Shown: in pieces, positions 44,919 through 56,194 of the stretch
Numbering within the stretch: position 1 is the stretch's first letter
Layout: every line of letters begins with the position of its first letter
DNA from: JADKAV01 sp963769435
GTDB taxonomy: Bacteria > Actinomycetota > Actinomycetes > S36-B12 > UBA10799
Assembly: GCA_963769435.1 (NCBI GenBank)
Contig: CAVYLN010000001.1
Span: 434,001-498,000 of the forward strand
Direction of reading: 5' to 3'
DNA: 64,000 nt
Position numbers and translations under genes: made by a program
Notes under the pieces: model-generated
Database searches by the model: none
The model's input: only the letters and a program-made list of their open reading frames with translations
What the model was told of the DNA's origin: nothing

Positions 44919-46277
44919 CTACGCCTGGTCGGTCTCGGAACCCTCGGCCGCGGCGTCCGTCTGGTCGTCTTCCTCGAACTCGTCTTCCTCGAACTCTGCG
45001 GCCGACTCGTCGGCAGCCGACTCGTCGAGTGAGGAGAGGTCCACCGGGTTGCCCGAGGCATCGACGACCGTGGCCTGCTGGAGCACCAGTGACAGCGCCT
45101 TGCCGCGCCGCACGTCCGCGAGCGCGGTGCCGACCTGGCCCGCCTCGGCCAGTGCGTTCGCGAACTGGTCGGCGGACATGCCGTACCGGGGTGCCTGCTG
45201 GACCAGCCACTGGATCAGTTCGGCCTGCTCCACCCCGACCTGCTCGGCGTCGGCGATCCTGTCCAGGATGAGTTGGGTCTTCAGCGACGTGCGCGTGGTC
45301 TCCTCGATCTCGGCCCGGTGCTCATCGTCACCGTGGCCATCGTGGAAGTGCTCTTCGACCTGCGCCTTCACGGCACCTTCGGGCAGCGGGAACTCGACGA
45401 TCTCCAGCAGCTTCTCGGCGATCTTGTCGCGCGCCTCGTAGCCCTGCTCGACGAGCCGGTTGCCCTGCAACTTGTCCTTGATGTCGGCGCGCAACTCGTC
45501 CATCGTGTCGAACTCGCTGGCCAGTTGTGCGAACTCGTCGTCGGCGTCGGGCAACGAGCGCTCGCGCACGCCCTTGACGTCGACGCTGATGGAGACGGGC
45601 TGTCCGGCGTAGGGGCCCTCGTCCGGGGTGTGCTCGAACGTGACGTCGTCACCCTCGGAAGCGCCCGTGACAGCCTCGGCGAAACCGTCGATCACGTCAT
45701 CGCCGCCCACCTCGAAGGTCAGCGCGGTGCCCGCGAAGTCCTCCACCTCCTCGCCGTCGACCGCGCCGGTCACGTCGACCAGGACCAGGTCGCCGACGGC
45801 GGCGGGGCGCTCGACCGGGGTCACCGTCGCGAAACGCTTGCGCAGCTGTTCGATCTGCTCGTCGACATCGTCGTCGGAGACCACCGAGTCGGACACCTCG
45901 ACCTCGAGACCGGAGTAGTCGGGAAGGTCGAACTCCGGGGTCACATCGACCTCGGCGGTGAACGCGATCATCTCCCCGTCCTCGATCGCGGTGACCTCGA
46001 CGTCCGGCTGTCCCATGGGACGGATCTCGTTCTCGCGCACTGCATCGTCGTAGGCCGCGGGCACTGCCTTCTGGACGACCTCCTCGAGCACGACCGCTCG
46101 GCCGAAGCGCTGATCGATGATGCGGGCCGGCACCTTGCCTCGGCGGAATCCCGGCACGTTCACCTGGGACGCGATGTTCTTGTAGGCCTCGCTGATCGAA
46201 TCGCTGAGATCCTCGAACGGGATCTCGACCGTGAGCTTGACGCGGGTCTCAGACAGGTTCTCGACGGTGCTCTTCAC
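44919..46277 (-). CDS. tig: Trigger factor, ribosome-associated chaperone
   Basis: Three-domain protein of 452 residues. Ribosome-binding domain at the N-terminus (NLSETRVKLTVEIPFEDL, then the GFRRGKVP loop that docks on L23), FKBP-like domain (GDLVLVDVTGAVDGEEVEDF, ...VISVDVKGV-type strands) and a helical C-terminal arm ending in a strongly acidic Glu/Asp tail. GTG 46277 begins the conserved part; an AAGGAG sits 11-12 bases upstream. It precedes clpP1-clpP2-clpX, the usual actinobacterial order. Confidence 0.97.
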   Translation of the reverse strand: MKSTVENLSETRVKLTVEIPFEDLSDSISEAYKNIASQVNVPGFRRGKVPARIIDQRFGRAVVLEEVVQKAVPAAYDDAVRENEIRPMGQPDVEVTAIEDGEMIAFTAEVDVTPEFDLPDYSGLEVEVSDSVVSDDDVDEQIEQLRKRFATVTPVERPAAVGDLVLVDVTGAVDGEEVEDFAGTALTFEVGGDDVIDGFAEAVTGASEGDDVTFEHTPDEGPYAGQPVSISVDVKGVRERSLPDADDEFAQLASEFDTMDELRADIKDKLQGNRLVEQGYEARDKIAEKLLEIVEFPLPEGAVKAQVEEHFHDGHGDDEHRAEIEETTRTSLKTQLILDRIADAEQVGVEQAELIQWLVQQAPRYGMSADQFANALAEAGQVGTALADVRRGKALSLVLQQATVVDASGNPVDLSSLDESAADESAAEFEEDEFEEDDQTDAAAEGSETDQA

Positions 46278-46376
46278 GCTTGACTCGAACTCCTTGTGGT
46301 GGGTATGCCGACGCGGTGCGGACACTGCACATCGTACGATCCGTGGACGATGCCCACAGGGCACGGGTGGTCGCCG

Positions 46377-46449
46377 TCGGGGCGGCGGGACTCGAACCCA
46401 CGATCTCTTGCTCCCAAAGCAAGCGCGCTAGCCACTACGCTACGCCCCG
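46377..46449 (-). tRNA. tRNA-Pro (anticodon TGG)
   Basis: Minus-strand cloverleaf: acceptor CGGGGCG with CGCCCCG, anticodon stem CTTGC/GCAAG around TTTGGGA (anticodon TGG), T loop GGTTCGAGTCC. Discriminator A; CCA is not encoded. Lies 100 bp upstream of tig. Confidence 0.95.
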
Positions 46450-46477
46450 CACAGCCCGTAGTAATCTGGTGATTCCT

Positions 46478-46551
46478 GCGGGTGTAGCTCAATGGTAGAG
46501 CCTCAGCCTTCCAAGCTGATGGTGCCGGTTCGATCCCGGTCACCCGCTCCA
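46478..46551 (+). tRNA. tRNA-Gly (anticodon TCC)
   Basis: Cloverleaf: acceptor GCGGGTG with CACCCGC, D arm AGCTC/GAGCC, anticodon stem TCAGC/GCTGA around CTTCCAA (anticodon TCC), T loop GGTTCGATCCC. The 3' CCA is encoded (46549-46551), unlike the other two tRNAs here. Confidence 0.96.
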
Positions 46552-46553
46552 CT

Positions 46554-46587
46554 GCAAGGGCCCTGGAATCCACCCCGGGGCCCTTGC
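46554..46587 (+). terminator. Strong hairpin after tRNA-Gly
   Basis: A perfect 10-bp GC-rich stem (GCAAGGGCCC with GGGCCCTTGC) with a 14-base loop, starting two bases past the encoded CCA. Clear terminator for the tRNA transcript, though without a T-run. Confidence 0.75.
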
Positions 46588-46670
46588 CGCGTTCGGGGCC
46601 TCTCCCGCGCGACGACATGCCGGAGCGGAGCGTCCCACTCGAGGCACTCTGCGCAATCGCCGGTCGAATG

Positions 46671-47219
46671 TCAGAACTTGGAACTGGACTTCGCGAAGAA
46701 CATCCCGTCCTTGAACATCGTCGTCTTGAGCGCCCCGTTGAGAAGGTCCGCCTTCCCGGACGCGACCATGAGCCGTGCGGTGACAGTCTTCTTGTTGACC
46801 TTTGTCCTGCTCAGGTCGAACACGTCCTCCACGACCCCTACGCCGGGCACCGTCACGTCGACGTTGCCAGCCTGAAGATCGAAGACGAAGTCGGTGGCAG
46901 TGAGACTGGCGTCGGCGCGCATCAGAACCAGACCACCCTCGTGATTGATGGTCTGTGCGTCCGTACGGCTCGCCGGGAACACGAACTTCACCTTGTTCCG
47001 CTTCTTGCCCGGTGCCACAGCGTCAACCTTGATGCCGTCCTTGGCCAACTTCGTCTTCACCGATTTGATGAGCTTGACCGACGTCGTGCCCTTGACCTTC
47101 GAAACCTTGTCGTCCGGCTTGCCCTTGGCCACGGCCGGGGCGACAGATCCCGCCGCTACAGCACTGACGACCATCATCGCCGCGATTCCTCGAACCACCA
47201 TGACCTCGACCACCCTCAT
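46671..47219 (-). CDS. Secreted protein of unknown function
   Basis: A 182-residue protein with an N-terminal export signal (hydrophobic GIAAMMVVSAVAAGSVAPA, likely cut after AVA) and a Lys/Val-rich mature part with alternating hydrophobic residues that suggests beta strands (DFVFDLQAGNVDVTVPGVG, KKTVTARLMVASGK). No cysteines or catalytic motif seen. Family not recognised. Stand-alone between tRNA-Gly (opposite strand) and a methyltransferase gene. The exact start among several Met/Val codons is uncertain. Confidence 0.65.
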   Translation of the reverse strand: MRVVEVMVVRGIAAMMVVSAVAAGSVAPAVAKGKPDDKVSKVKGTTSVKLIKSVKTKLAKDGIKVDAVAPGKKRNKVKFVFPASRTDAQTINHEGGLVLMRADASLTATDFVFDLQAGNVDVTVPGVGVVEDVFDLSRTKVNKKTVTARLMVASGKADLLNGALKTTMFKDGMFFAKSSSKF

Positions 47220-47290
47220 GAACCCCGATGTCAGGCTAGTCCTTCATGCCCGAGGTGGGGCGTTTCCATACCGCCGGCCGGGTGACCCCT

Positions 47291-48034
47291 TCACACGGCC
47301 GCGGCCACGAATCGCAGTCGCCAGTAGTCGATGTGCCATCCCCCGCCCGTGCGCAGGGAGGCACACCCCTGATCGATCATCCGTGCGAGTTCGGGATGCC
47401 GGTCCTCGGGAATCGTCTCCCACACGTCCGACCGGAACAGCCTCGTCCATCCCGCCGGCGTCTGCTGCACAGCCAGCCGAGTGGGGCGCGGGAACCACCA
47501 CATGGAACGAATGACGAAGCCGGCCGCCTCGAGCAGGACGGCCTGCTCCGCGACCGATGGAAAGAACTTGCGGATCGGCGGGTGACCGAATCCCATGGCG
47601 GCCACTGCCTGCTCGAGGGCACCATCGACGATTGCGACGTTGTGCTGGCCGCCCATCTCGGCGACGAACGGTGCGCCAGCCTTGAGCACGGCACGGATCG
47701 AAGCCAGTGCCGCTGCCTGATCCACCATCCAGTGCAACGCGGCGTTGCTGATGGCGGCGTCGAAGGACCGGTCCAGACGCATCGTCTGCACGTCAGCCGC
47801 GACGAACTCGACTGCGGGGTGCAGCCGTGCTGCACGTGCCACCATCTCCGGGTCCAGATCGACGCCCACCACGTCGAACCCGCGCGCGACCAGGGCGGCC
47901 GCGTGTGACCCGGTCCCGCTGCCCACGTCGATGACCGACGCCGGTGGCTCGATGTCCAGCAACTCGAGCAGTTCGTCGCCGTAGTCGGTGACGAACCCGA
48001 AGTCATCGTCGTAGGTGCCTGCGTCCCAACGCAC
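47291..48034 (-). CDS. SAM-dependent methyltransferase (class I)
   Basis: A 247-residue Rossmann methyltransferase. SVIDVGSGTGSHAAALVARG is motif I near residue 40; VVGVDLDPEMVARA is the acidic loop; FDAAISNAALHWMVDQ follows, as in trans-aconitate-methyltransferase-like proteins. The start is GTG 48034 because it overlaps the TAG stop of the acyl-CoA-binding-protein gene by one base (TAGTG), and the protein then begins RWDAGTYDDDFGFV. Substrate unknown. Confidence 0.85.
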   Translation of the reverse strand: MRWDAGTYDDDFGFVTDYGDELLELLDIEPPASVIDVGSGTGSHAAALVARGFDVVGVDLDPEMVARAARLHPAVEFVAADVQTMRLDRSFDAAISNAALHWMVDQAAALASIRAVLKAGAPFVAEMGGQHNVAIVDGALEQAVAAMGFGHPPIRKFFPSVAEQAVLLEAAGFVIRSMWWFPRPTRLAVQQTPAGWTRLFRSDVWETIPEDRHPELARMIDQGCASLRTGGGWHIDYWRLRFVAAAV

Positions 48035-48275
48035 TAAAGCCCTTCGACGATCTCCACGTACTGCTGCTGCGCCTGTTCGGTGGTCAGCCCGGAAAGCGCT
48101 GCCCATGCGTCGTACTTGGCTCGGCCCACCGGATTCGTGAAGCCGGGCGCTTCCCGCTGACGTCTCCCTGGGTCGCCTGCTTGAAGAGTGCGTAGAGGCT
48201 CAGCTTCACGTCGTTGCCAGGATCTTCGGACAGGTCGGAGACGCGAGCGACAGCCGCGTCGAATGCTTCAGACAT
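48034..48275 (-). CDS. Acyl-CoA-binding protein (ACBP), interrupted by one frameshift
   Basis: The first frame reads MSEAFDAAVARVSDLSED, then VKLSLYALFKQATQGDVSGKRP; one base is missing at 48143-48147, after which the next frame gives GFTNPVGRAKYDAWAALSGL and EQAQQQYVEIVEGL before the stop. Rejoined it is 80 residues and matches the four-helix ACBP fold closely (LYxLFKQAxxGDV, RPGF, AKYDAW, YVEIVE), with the Tyr and Lys residues that bind acyl-CoA. ACBPs are universal in eukaryotes and patchy in bacteria. Co-transcribed with the methyltransferase gene. Confidence 0.82.
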
Positions 48276-48323
48276 GCCCCGACGGTAGGGACTCGCGGTA
48301 CCCGATGCAATAGTTGCGGACGC

Positions 48324-48728
48324 TCAGGCGGACAAGTGCTCGCGCCACGGGGCAGTATCGGGCAGCGTCACGACCAGACGGCCCGGTGGGACACTGGACA
48401 CGAACTCCAGATTGGTGCCCTTGGTGTGCAGGTCGAGGCCCTCACGCTGCATGATCAGGACCCGCTGTCCGCTGGAGTAGAGCACGGCCTGTTCGGTGAG
48501 TGCCAGGACGCCGAGTCCGGGCAACGACTCACCTTCGCGGACCTCGGCGGATCGGCACTGCGCCGGCGCGATCAGCAGCGGTGGCCGACCGTGGAGTTCC
48601 TCAGCCAGGGCCTGCGTCGCGCGCGTCACGCGGCGCTGTGCGCGCGGCCGCCAGTAGAAGAAGCCGAACAGGACCGATGCGACCAGCGCGAGCAGCACCA
48701 CCCCCAGCACGATCCAGATCCACGACAT
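48324..48728 (-). CDS. Membrane-anchored protein of unknown function
   Basis: A 134-residue protein with one N-terminal helix (WIWIVLGVVLLALVASVLFGFFYW), then a basic juxtamembrane stretch (RPRAQRRVTRATQ) and a cytoplasmic beta-rich domain (LPGLGVLALTEQAVLYSS, GRLVVTLPDTAPW). The GVLALTEQAVLY pattern resembles PH-like bacterial domains, a weak inference. No recognised family. It stands alone between the ACBP and rpiA genes. Confidence 0.7.
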   Translation of the reverse strand: MSWIWIVLGVVLLALVASVLFGFFYWRPRAQRRVTRATQALAEELHGRPPLLIAPAQCRSAEVREGESLPGLGVLALTEQAVLYSSGQRVLIMQREGLDLHTKGTNLEFVSSVPPGRLVVTLPDTAPWREHLSA

Positions 48729-48813
48729 GCGAGCCTCCCGGACCCGAGCCTACGGTGACGAGCGCCGGTCAGCGATCAGCGACCTACTCCCGTGATGGTC
48801 TGGCGGGCGAGAA

Positions 48814-49512
48814 TCAGAACGACCGCACCGAGGCCACGCCGTCCTCGATCTGCCCGACCAGCACCTCATCGGCCATCCCCACGAACAGTCCGTTCTCCAG
48901 CACCCCAGGGATGTTGTTGATCCGGGACTCCAACTCGGCCGGTTGCTCGATCCATGGGAACTTGGCGTCGACGACGAGGTTTCCCTGGTCGGTCACGACT
49001 GGGCCGGCCTTGCGAACCGCCATCCTCAGCTGTGGCTCCGAGCCCAGGTCACGTAGAGCGTCCATCACCTGGCGGTAGGCATCAGGGACGACTTCCACGG
49101 GCAGCGCGAAGTTGGCCCCGAGCCGGTCGCTCAGTTTGGTCGAGTCGACGACCACCACGAACCGGTCGGCCCTGCTGTCCACCAGCTTCTCCCGGGTATG
49201 GCACGCGCCACCGCCCTTGATCAGGTTCCTGCCCGGATCCACCTCATCGGCGCCGTCGATCGCGAGGTCGATGTGATCGATCTCGTTCAGCGAGATCAGC
49301 GGAATCCCGTACTGCGTTGCCAGTTGGGATGACTGAAAGGACGTGGGAACTCCGGTGATGCCCGTGAGTTCACCATCACGGCACCTGCGGCCAAGCCGCT
49401 CGATCAGGATCGCCGCCGTCGATCCCGAACCCAGGCCGAGCAACATCCCGGACTCGACCCTCTGCACAGCTGCGTCGGCGACGAGTTCCTTCATCTGAGT
49501 CTGCACATCCAC
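48814..49512 (-). CDS. rpiA: Ribose-5-phosphate isomerase A
   Basis: Pentose-phosphate enzyme interconverting ribose-5-phosphate and ribulose-5-phosphate; 232 residues. GMLLGLGSGSTAAILIERLG (phosphate loop), IDLAIDGADEVDPGRNLIKGGG (catalytic Asp pair) and GACHTREKLV are the RpiA signature. The GTG start is seven bases after TAGGGT, with no Shine-Dalgarno sequence. In M. tuberculosis the tig-pepN interval holds the unrelated RpiB isomerase instead. Divergent from pepN. Confidence 0.95.
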   Translation of the reverse strand: MDVQTQMKELVADAAVQRVESGMLLGLGSGSTAAILIERLGRRCRDGELTGITGVPTSFQSSQLATQYGIPLISLNEIDHIDLAIDGADEVDPGRNLIKGGGACHTREKLVDSRADRFVVVVDSTKLSDRLGANFALPVEVVPDAYRQVMDALRDLGSEPQLRMAVRKAGPVVTDQGNLVVDAKFPWIEQPAELESRINNIPGVLENGLFVGMADEVLVGQIEDGVASVRSF

Positions 49513-49519
49513 GGTTGGC

Positions 49520-49525
49520 ACCCTA
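49520..49525 (-). promoter_or_regulatory. Predicted -10 box, leaderless rpiA mRNA
   Basis: TAGGGT, seven bases (GCCAACC), then GTG. Confidence 0.5.
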
Positions 49526-49701
49526 GTGGGAAACCCCGTCCGGCAGCAGGCACGGCGCCGGGCCCCGGCGACGACCGGAGGGCTTCCGATGGCGGCGCTC
49601 CGGGCCACCGACTCCCCCGCCCGGCCCCGCCGACGTCGGATGGGCCGGAGAAGAGGTGGCCGAGCGGTGCCGGTACGCGGGCATCGGGCAGGATGGCAGG
49701 C

Positions 49702-52257
<2,556 letters not shown>

Positions 52258-52286
52258 CGACCGGTCCTGCCCGAGGCGTCCGTCCG

Positions 52287-52304
52287 GGTCGCGATCCGGC
52301 GACC
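52287..52304. terminator. Small hairpin between convergent pepN and malQ
   Basis: GGTCGC and GCGACC with a 6-base loop in the 48 bp between the two stop codons; a possible bidirectional terminator, short and without T-runs. Confidence 0.3.
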
Positions 52305-52305
52305 G

Positions 52306-54369
52306 TCAGCGGCTGAGCGACCGGACCAGCGATCGTAGGTGCTCGGACATCGGCAGATCCTCGACCAGCACCGGGCGCCCCGTCTCATCGGTGAGCGGGA
52401 CGCGCCAGTTCGGGTACTCGGTGTCCGTGCCCGGCTGGTTCTGGGTACGCAGATCACCGACGCCGTCGACCAACGAGACGCAGAGCAATCGACTCGGGGC
52501 ACGCGACATCAAGCGGTGCATCGCAGCCGCGACCTGAACCGGCGTCGGCTCCTGATCGGACGACAACAGCCCTTCGGCCCGCAGCACCTCCACCCACGTG
52601 CGCAACTCACCCTCGTGTGCGGCGAGCGCCTCCTCCACCGGGCGATCGAGCAGGCCCAACTCATCCCAGAGCCTGATGTGGGAGCCGGCCAGGTACTGAG
52701 CGGTGGGCGGTAGATCGTGCACCGTCACCGACGCCAGGCACTCGGTGCGCCAGCCGTTCGGATCGTGGATCGAGTCGCCCTCCCTTTCGAAGAGCAACAC
52801 CGTGGTGCCGAGGATGCCGCGGTCGGAGAGCACGTCCCTGGCCCAGGGCTCGACCGTTCCCAGATCCTCTCCGATCAGGGTCACCCCGGCACGGGCAGCC
52901 TCCAGGCACAGGATGTCGATCATCGCCTGATGGTCGTAGCGCACATAGGTCCCGTCGACGGCGGGCGCACCCGGTGGGATCCACCAGAGCCGGAACAGTC
53001 CGATCACATGGTCGATACGCAGGCCGCCGGCATGGCGCATCACGAAGCGCACGATGTCGCGGAACGGCCGGTACTCCGCCTCGGCCAGCGTGAGGGGGTT
53101 CCAGGGCGGCTGGGTCCAGTCCTGGCCCGCAGGGCTGAACATGTCCGGCGGGGCTCCCACCCGGAAACCCTGCGTCAGGAGGTCGCCCATCGCCCAGGTG
53201 TCGGCACCGTAGGGGTGAACACCGATGGCAAGATCCTGGATGATTCCGATCTTCATCCCGGCCCGCAGCAGTTCCCGCTGGGCATGGTCGAGCTGCTCAT
53301 CGAAGATCCACTGCAGCCACGCGTAGAACTCGACACGGTGGGGATCTGGCACCTGTTCGGCAGCATCCTCGGGCCAGGTGTCCCAACTCGGTCCGTACTG
53401 CTCGGCGAGCACACACCACCTGGCATAGGCCTGCAGGTCTTCGCCCTCCTCGGCGAGGAAGGCGGCGAAGGCGACCTGCCTCGCCGGTGAGCGTGGAACG
53501 TCGAAGACCAGTTCGAGCGCGTGCTTCTTGCCCGCCCAGACCTCGTCGCGATCAATCAGATCGCCGGACTCGTTGTGGGCACGCAGGGAATCGGCGATGT
53601 CGGCCACCGTCGCCATGTCCGCACGGGACAGATAGGCGTATTCCTCGACCTTCTCGGGCCGGATGTACAGCGGGTGCCCGAAGCGGCGGGTGGAGGGCAG
53701 GTACGGGGAGTTCTCCATCGGGGTGACCAGCGCGGCGGCGTGCAACGGGTTGATGAGGATGAAATCCGCCCCGAGTTCGTCGGCGGCCCACACGCCGATG
53801 TCGGCAAGGTCCTCCAGGTCCCCGATGCCCCAGGAACGACGGGACCTGGTCGAGTACAACTGCACGGCCAGCCCCCAGCCGCGTGGCGCTTCGGCGAGCC
53901 TGCGCGGTGCGATCACCAGCGCGTTGTCGTGCCGGTCACCCTCCTCCTGCTGGATCCAGAGTCGGTGCCACCCCAGCGGCAGGTCGGGCGGAAGAAGGAT
54001 CCGCGACTCGGTGAGCCGTTGGTCACCCAGCCGATGGGTCTCCACCGGTTCGCAGGGCAGATCGTAGCGACGCCCGCCGGTCTCCAACTCGACCCAGATC
54101 AGCGGCGGCCTGCCCTCCGCATGGTGCACCCACGGCCCGTTGGTGTCCTGCTCGCGCACGACCCACAGTGGCGGAAGAGTGCGCCTCCAGTGATCCTCTC
54201 GGCGTCGCGTCAGCGCTGCATCGAATTCGTCGTCGGAATCCCCCTCGACGCCCAGCGCCGCGAGTGTGGCCTTGACTGTGTTGTCTGGAACGATGCGCAG
54301 TTGCCCACCCAGGTCGTAGAACTCGGTGGCCACCCCCGACGACGTGGCCAGCCGATCCCGGGCGCTCAC
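52306..54369 (-). CDS. malQ: 4-alpha-glucanotransferase (GH77)
   Basis: Amylomaltase of 687 residues moving maltodextrin units between chains. After an actinobacterial N-terminal beta domain (to about 160) comes the barrel: GWGLAVQLYSTRSRRSWGIGDL, GADFILINPLHA, GGLRIDHVIGLFRLWWIP (nucleophile Asp), LIGEDLGTVE (general acid Glu) and VTVHDLPPTAQYLAG. The GTG start overlaps the amidase stop (GTGA), which decides it over a much longer open frame. The link to the amidase is positional only. Confidence 0.95.
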   Translation of the reverse strand: MSARDRLATSSGVATEFYDLGGQLRIVPDNTVKATLAALGVEGDSDDEFDAALTRRREDHWRRTLPPLWVVREQDTNGPWVHHAEGRPPLIWVELETGGRRYDLPCEPVETHRLGDQRLTESRILLPPDLPLGWHRLWIQQEEGDRHDNALVIAPRRLAEAPRGWGLAVQLYSTRSRRSWGIGDLEDLADIGVWAADELGADFILINPLHAAALVTPMENSPYLPSTRRFGHPLYIRPEKVEEYAYLSRADMATVADIADSLRAHNESGDLIDRDEVWAGKKHALELVFDVPRSPARQVAFAAFLAEEGEDLQAYARWCVLAEQYGPSWDTWPEDAAEQVPDPHRVEFYAWLQWIFDEQLDHAQRELLRAGMKIGIIQDLAIGVHPYGADTWAMGDLLTQGFRVGAPPDMFSPAGQDWTQPPWNPLTLAEAEYRPFRDIVRFVMRHAGGLRIDHVIGLFRLWWIPPGAPAVDGTYVRYDHQAMIDILCLEAARAGVTLIGEDLGTVEPWARDVLSDRGILGTTVLLFEREGDSIHDPNGWRTECLASVTVHDLPPTAQYLAGSHIRLWDELGLLDRPVEEALAAHEGELRTWVEVLRAEGLLSSDQEPTPVQVAAAMHRLMSRAPSRLLCVSLVDGVGDLRTQNQPGTDTEYPNWRVPLTDETGRPVLVEDLPMSEHLRSLVRSLSR

Positions 54370-55766
54370 CAGGACTCCGGCTTGCGCGAGGCCCACGGGC
54401 GGGCCGACTCCAACTGAGCGGCCAGACGTATCAGCACGTCCTCGGCGAACATGTGTCCCACGAATTGCACTCCTATCGGTAGACCCTCCCGGGTGTTGTG
54501 CAGTGGGAGCGAGATCGCCGGCTGGCCGGTCATGTTGAACGCGGCGGTGTAGGCGGCCCACCGCTTCTGCAACTCGAAGTCGCGAGCAGGATCCTCAGGG
54601 TCGAGGATGTCGGCGACCAACGGCGCCGGACCGTTCACGGTCGGCGTCATGATGACGTCGAAATCGGACCACTGCGCGAGCACGGCCCTCGTCTGGATGC
54701 GCAGCAGGGACACGGCGGTGGCCAGTTCGATGCCGGACACACCCCGTCCGAGGTCGCGCAGGTACCGCGTCAATGGCTGCAGTCGCGGTTCGTCGTCCGG
54801 CGCCACGGGCGTCAATAGGGCCAGTGTGTGCCAGACCAGTTCGAACTGGGCCACCAGTTCCGGGCCGAAGGGACGCGGGGTCCGCTCCACACGGTGGCCG
54901 AGTTGCTCCAGAAGGCCTGCGGTGTCCTCGACCGCCTGCACGCTCTCGGGATCGACGGGCACGTCGGCGATGATCGGATCGGTGAAGAAGCCGATGCGCA
55001 GCGAGCCCACCTCCGACCGTGCGGCCTGGAGGAAACCCGTCGATCCGGGTGCGTGATACGGATCGCCCACGAAGGGCACCGACATCACGTCCAACAGCGC
55101 CGCGGCATCGGCGACGGTGCGCGCGATGGGCCCACTGTTGACCAGGTCGCCGACCGGGTCACGCAGCGGCCCGTTGCTGACCCGGCCGCGCGTCGGTTTG
55201 ATCCCGACCAGACCGTTGGCCGAGGCCGGGATCCGGATCGAGCCGCCACCGTCCGAGCCGTGGGCGATCGGCGCCAGGCCCGCCGCGACCGCCACGGCGG
55301 CACCGCCCGACGACCCGCCTGCGGTGCGTTCCTGGTCCCACACGCAGCGGGCGGGCTCGGCCACCTGCGGGTCGGGCTCGGTGTAGCAGGGAAGACCGAA
55401 CTCCGGGGTGTTGGTCTTGCCGGTGAACACCAGCCCGGCGTCCCGCATCGCCTTGACCACGTTGTCGTCGGAGTAGGAGGGGAAGTCGAACACCGCGGAA
55501 CCCATCCGGCAGTTGGCACCCACCATGAAGTTGAGGTCCTTGACCGGGCACACGACACCGAACAGTGCGCCGTCCGCGGTGCCGTCGGCAACCGCCGCAT
55601 CCGCCGCGCGCGCCTGCTCGAGTGCCACATCCGGGGTCAATACGACGAAGGCACCCGGCACCGACGAGCTGCGCTGAAGATAGTGCTCGGTCAGTTCGAC
55701 GGCCGTGACCTCGCCGCTCTGGACGGCCGCGGCTTGTTCCAGCGCGGTCAGGTCGTGCAGACTCAT
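54366..55766 (-). CDS. Amidase-signature family amidohydrolase
   Basis: A 466-residue Ser-Ser-Lys hydrolase. CPVKDLNF gives the catalytic Lys (residue 76); TAGGSSGGAAVAVAAG the cis-Ser region (about 151) and HGSDGGGSIRIPA the nucleophile Ser (about 175). It lacks the features that would make it GatA, and no gatB or gatC is nearby, so a general amide hydrolase is likelier; substrate unknown. The ATG overlaps the lapA-like stop (ATGA). Confidence 0.9.
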   Translation of the reverse strand: MSLHDLTALEQAAAVQSGEVTAVELTEHYLQRSSSVPGAFVVLTPDVALEQARAADAAVADGTADGALFGVVCPVKDLNFMVGANCRMGSAVFDFPSYSDDNVVKAMRDAGLVFTGKTNTPEFGLPCYTEPDPQVAEPARCVWDQERTAGGSSGGAAVAVAAGLAPIAHGSDGGGSIRIPASANGLVGIKPTRGRVSNGPLRDPVGDLVNSGPIARTVADAAALLDVMSVPFVGDPYHAPGSTGFLQAARSEVGSLRIGFFTDPIIADVPVDPESVQAVEDTAGLLEQLGHRVERTPRPFGPELVAQFELVWHTLALLTPVAPDDEPRLQPLTRYLRDLGRGVSGIELATAVSLLRIQTRAVLAQWSDFDVIMTPTVNGPAPLVADILDPEDPARDFELQKRWAAYTAAFNMTGQPAISLPLHNTREGLPIGVQFVGHMFAEDVLIRLAAQLESARPWASRKPESW

Positions 55767-56068
55767 CCGTCGGCAACCTTCCGAGCGGCCCGACGCCGCA
55801 GGTAGGACACCAGGTACGCCGCGATGACGCCCAGCAGGAACGTGCCGATGAGGATCCACACCAGTGGGATGCTCGCCGTCGTCACCACGAGGTTCACGTC
55901 GACCGTGTTCCGGTTCAGGAGGAAGAAGAGCACGGTGTAGACGACCAGGACGCCCAGCGCGACGATGCGGCTGATCCGCTTCCAGTCGCCTGTGCCCGGC
56001 GGCTTCCCGTAGACGTGATCCCGGCGATCGTCACCGGATCCGGATTGGAACGGAAGTTCTTCAGCCAT
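55763..56068 (-). CDS. LapA-domain (DUF1049) membrane protein
   Basis: A 101-residue protein: charged N-terminus, then two helices (IVALGVLVVYTVLFFLLNRNTV and IPLVWILIGTFLLGVIAAYLVSYL) separated by a VDVNLVVTTASIP loop, ending in RRRAARK. This fits the LapA/DUF1049 pattern. Function in Gram-positive bacteria is unknown. Start at ATG 56068; it heads the lapA-amidase-malQ run. Confidence 0.8.
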   Translation of the reverse strand: MAEELPFQSGSGDDRRDHVYGKPPGTGDWKRISRIVALGVLVVYTVLFFLLNRNTVDVNLVVTTASIPLVWILIGTFLLGVIAAYLVSYLRRRAARKVADG

Positions 56069-56194
56069 GCTCCGATTCTGGTGGCAGACCCTCGGGTTAC
56101 GCGAGCCAGGTCGTCGCACCCCCGAATCTCTTGCCACTGGGGGTCCACCAGCGTGCGGCGAGCCTATCCGGCCCGCGTCGTCCACAATGGCAAG

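Noticed and set aside
54366..55766. Amidase as GatA of the amidotransferase complex
   Set aside because: No gatB or gatC neighbour, and the neighbours are malQ and a LapA-like gene; a general amidase is the safer call.
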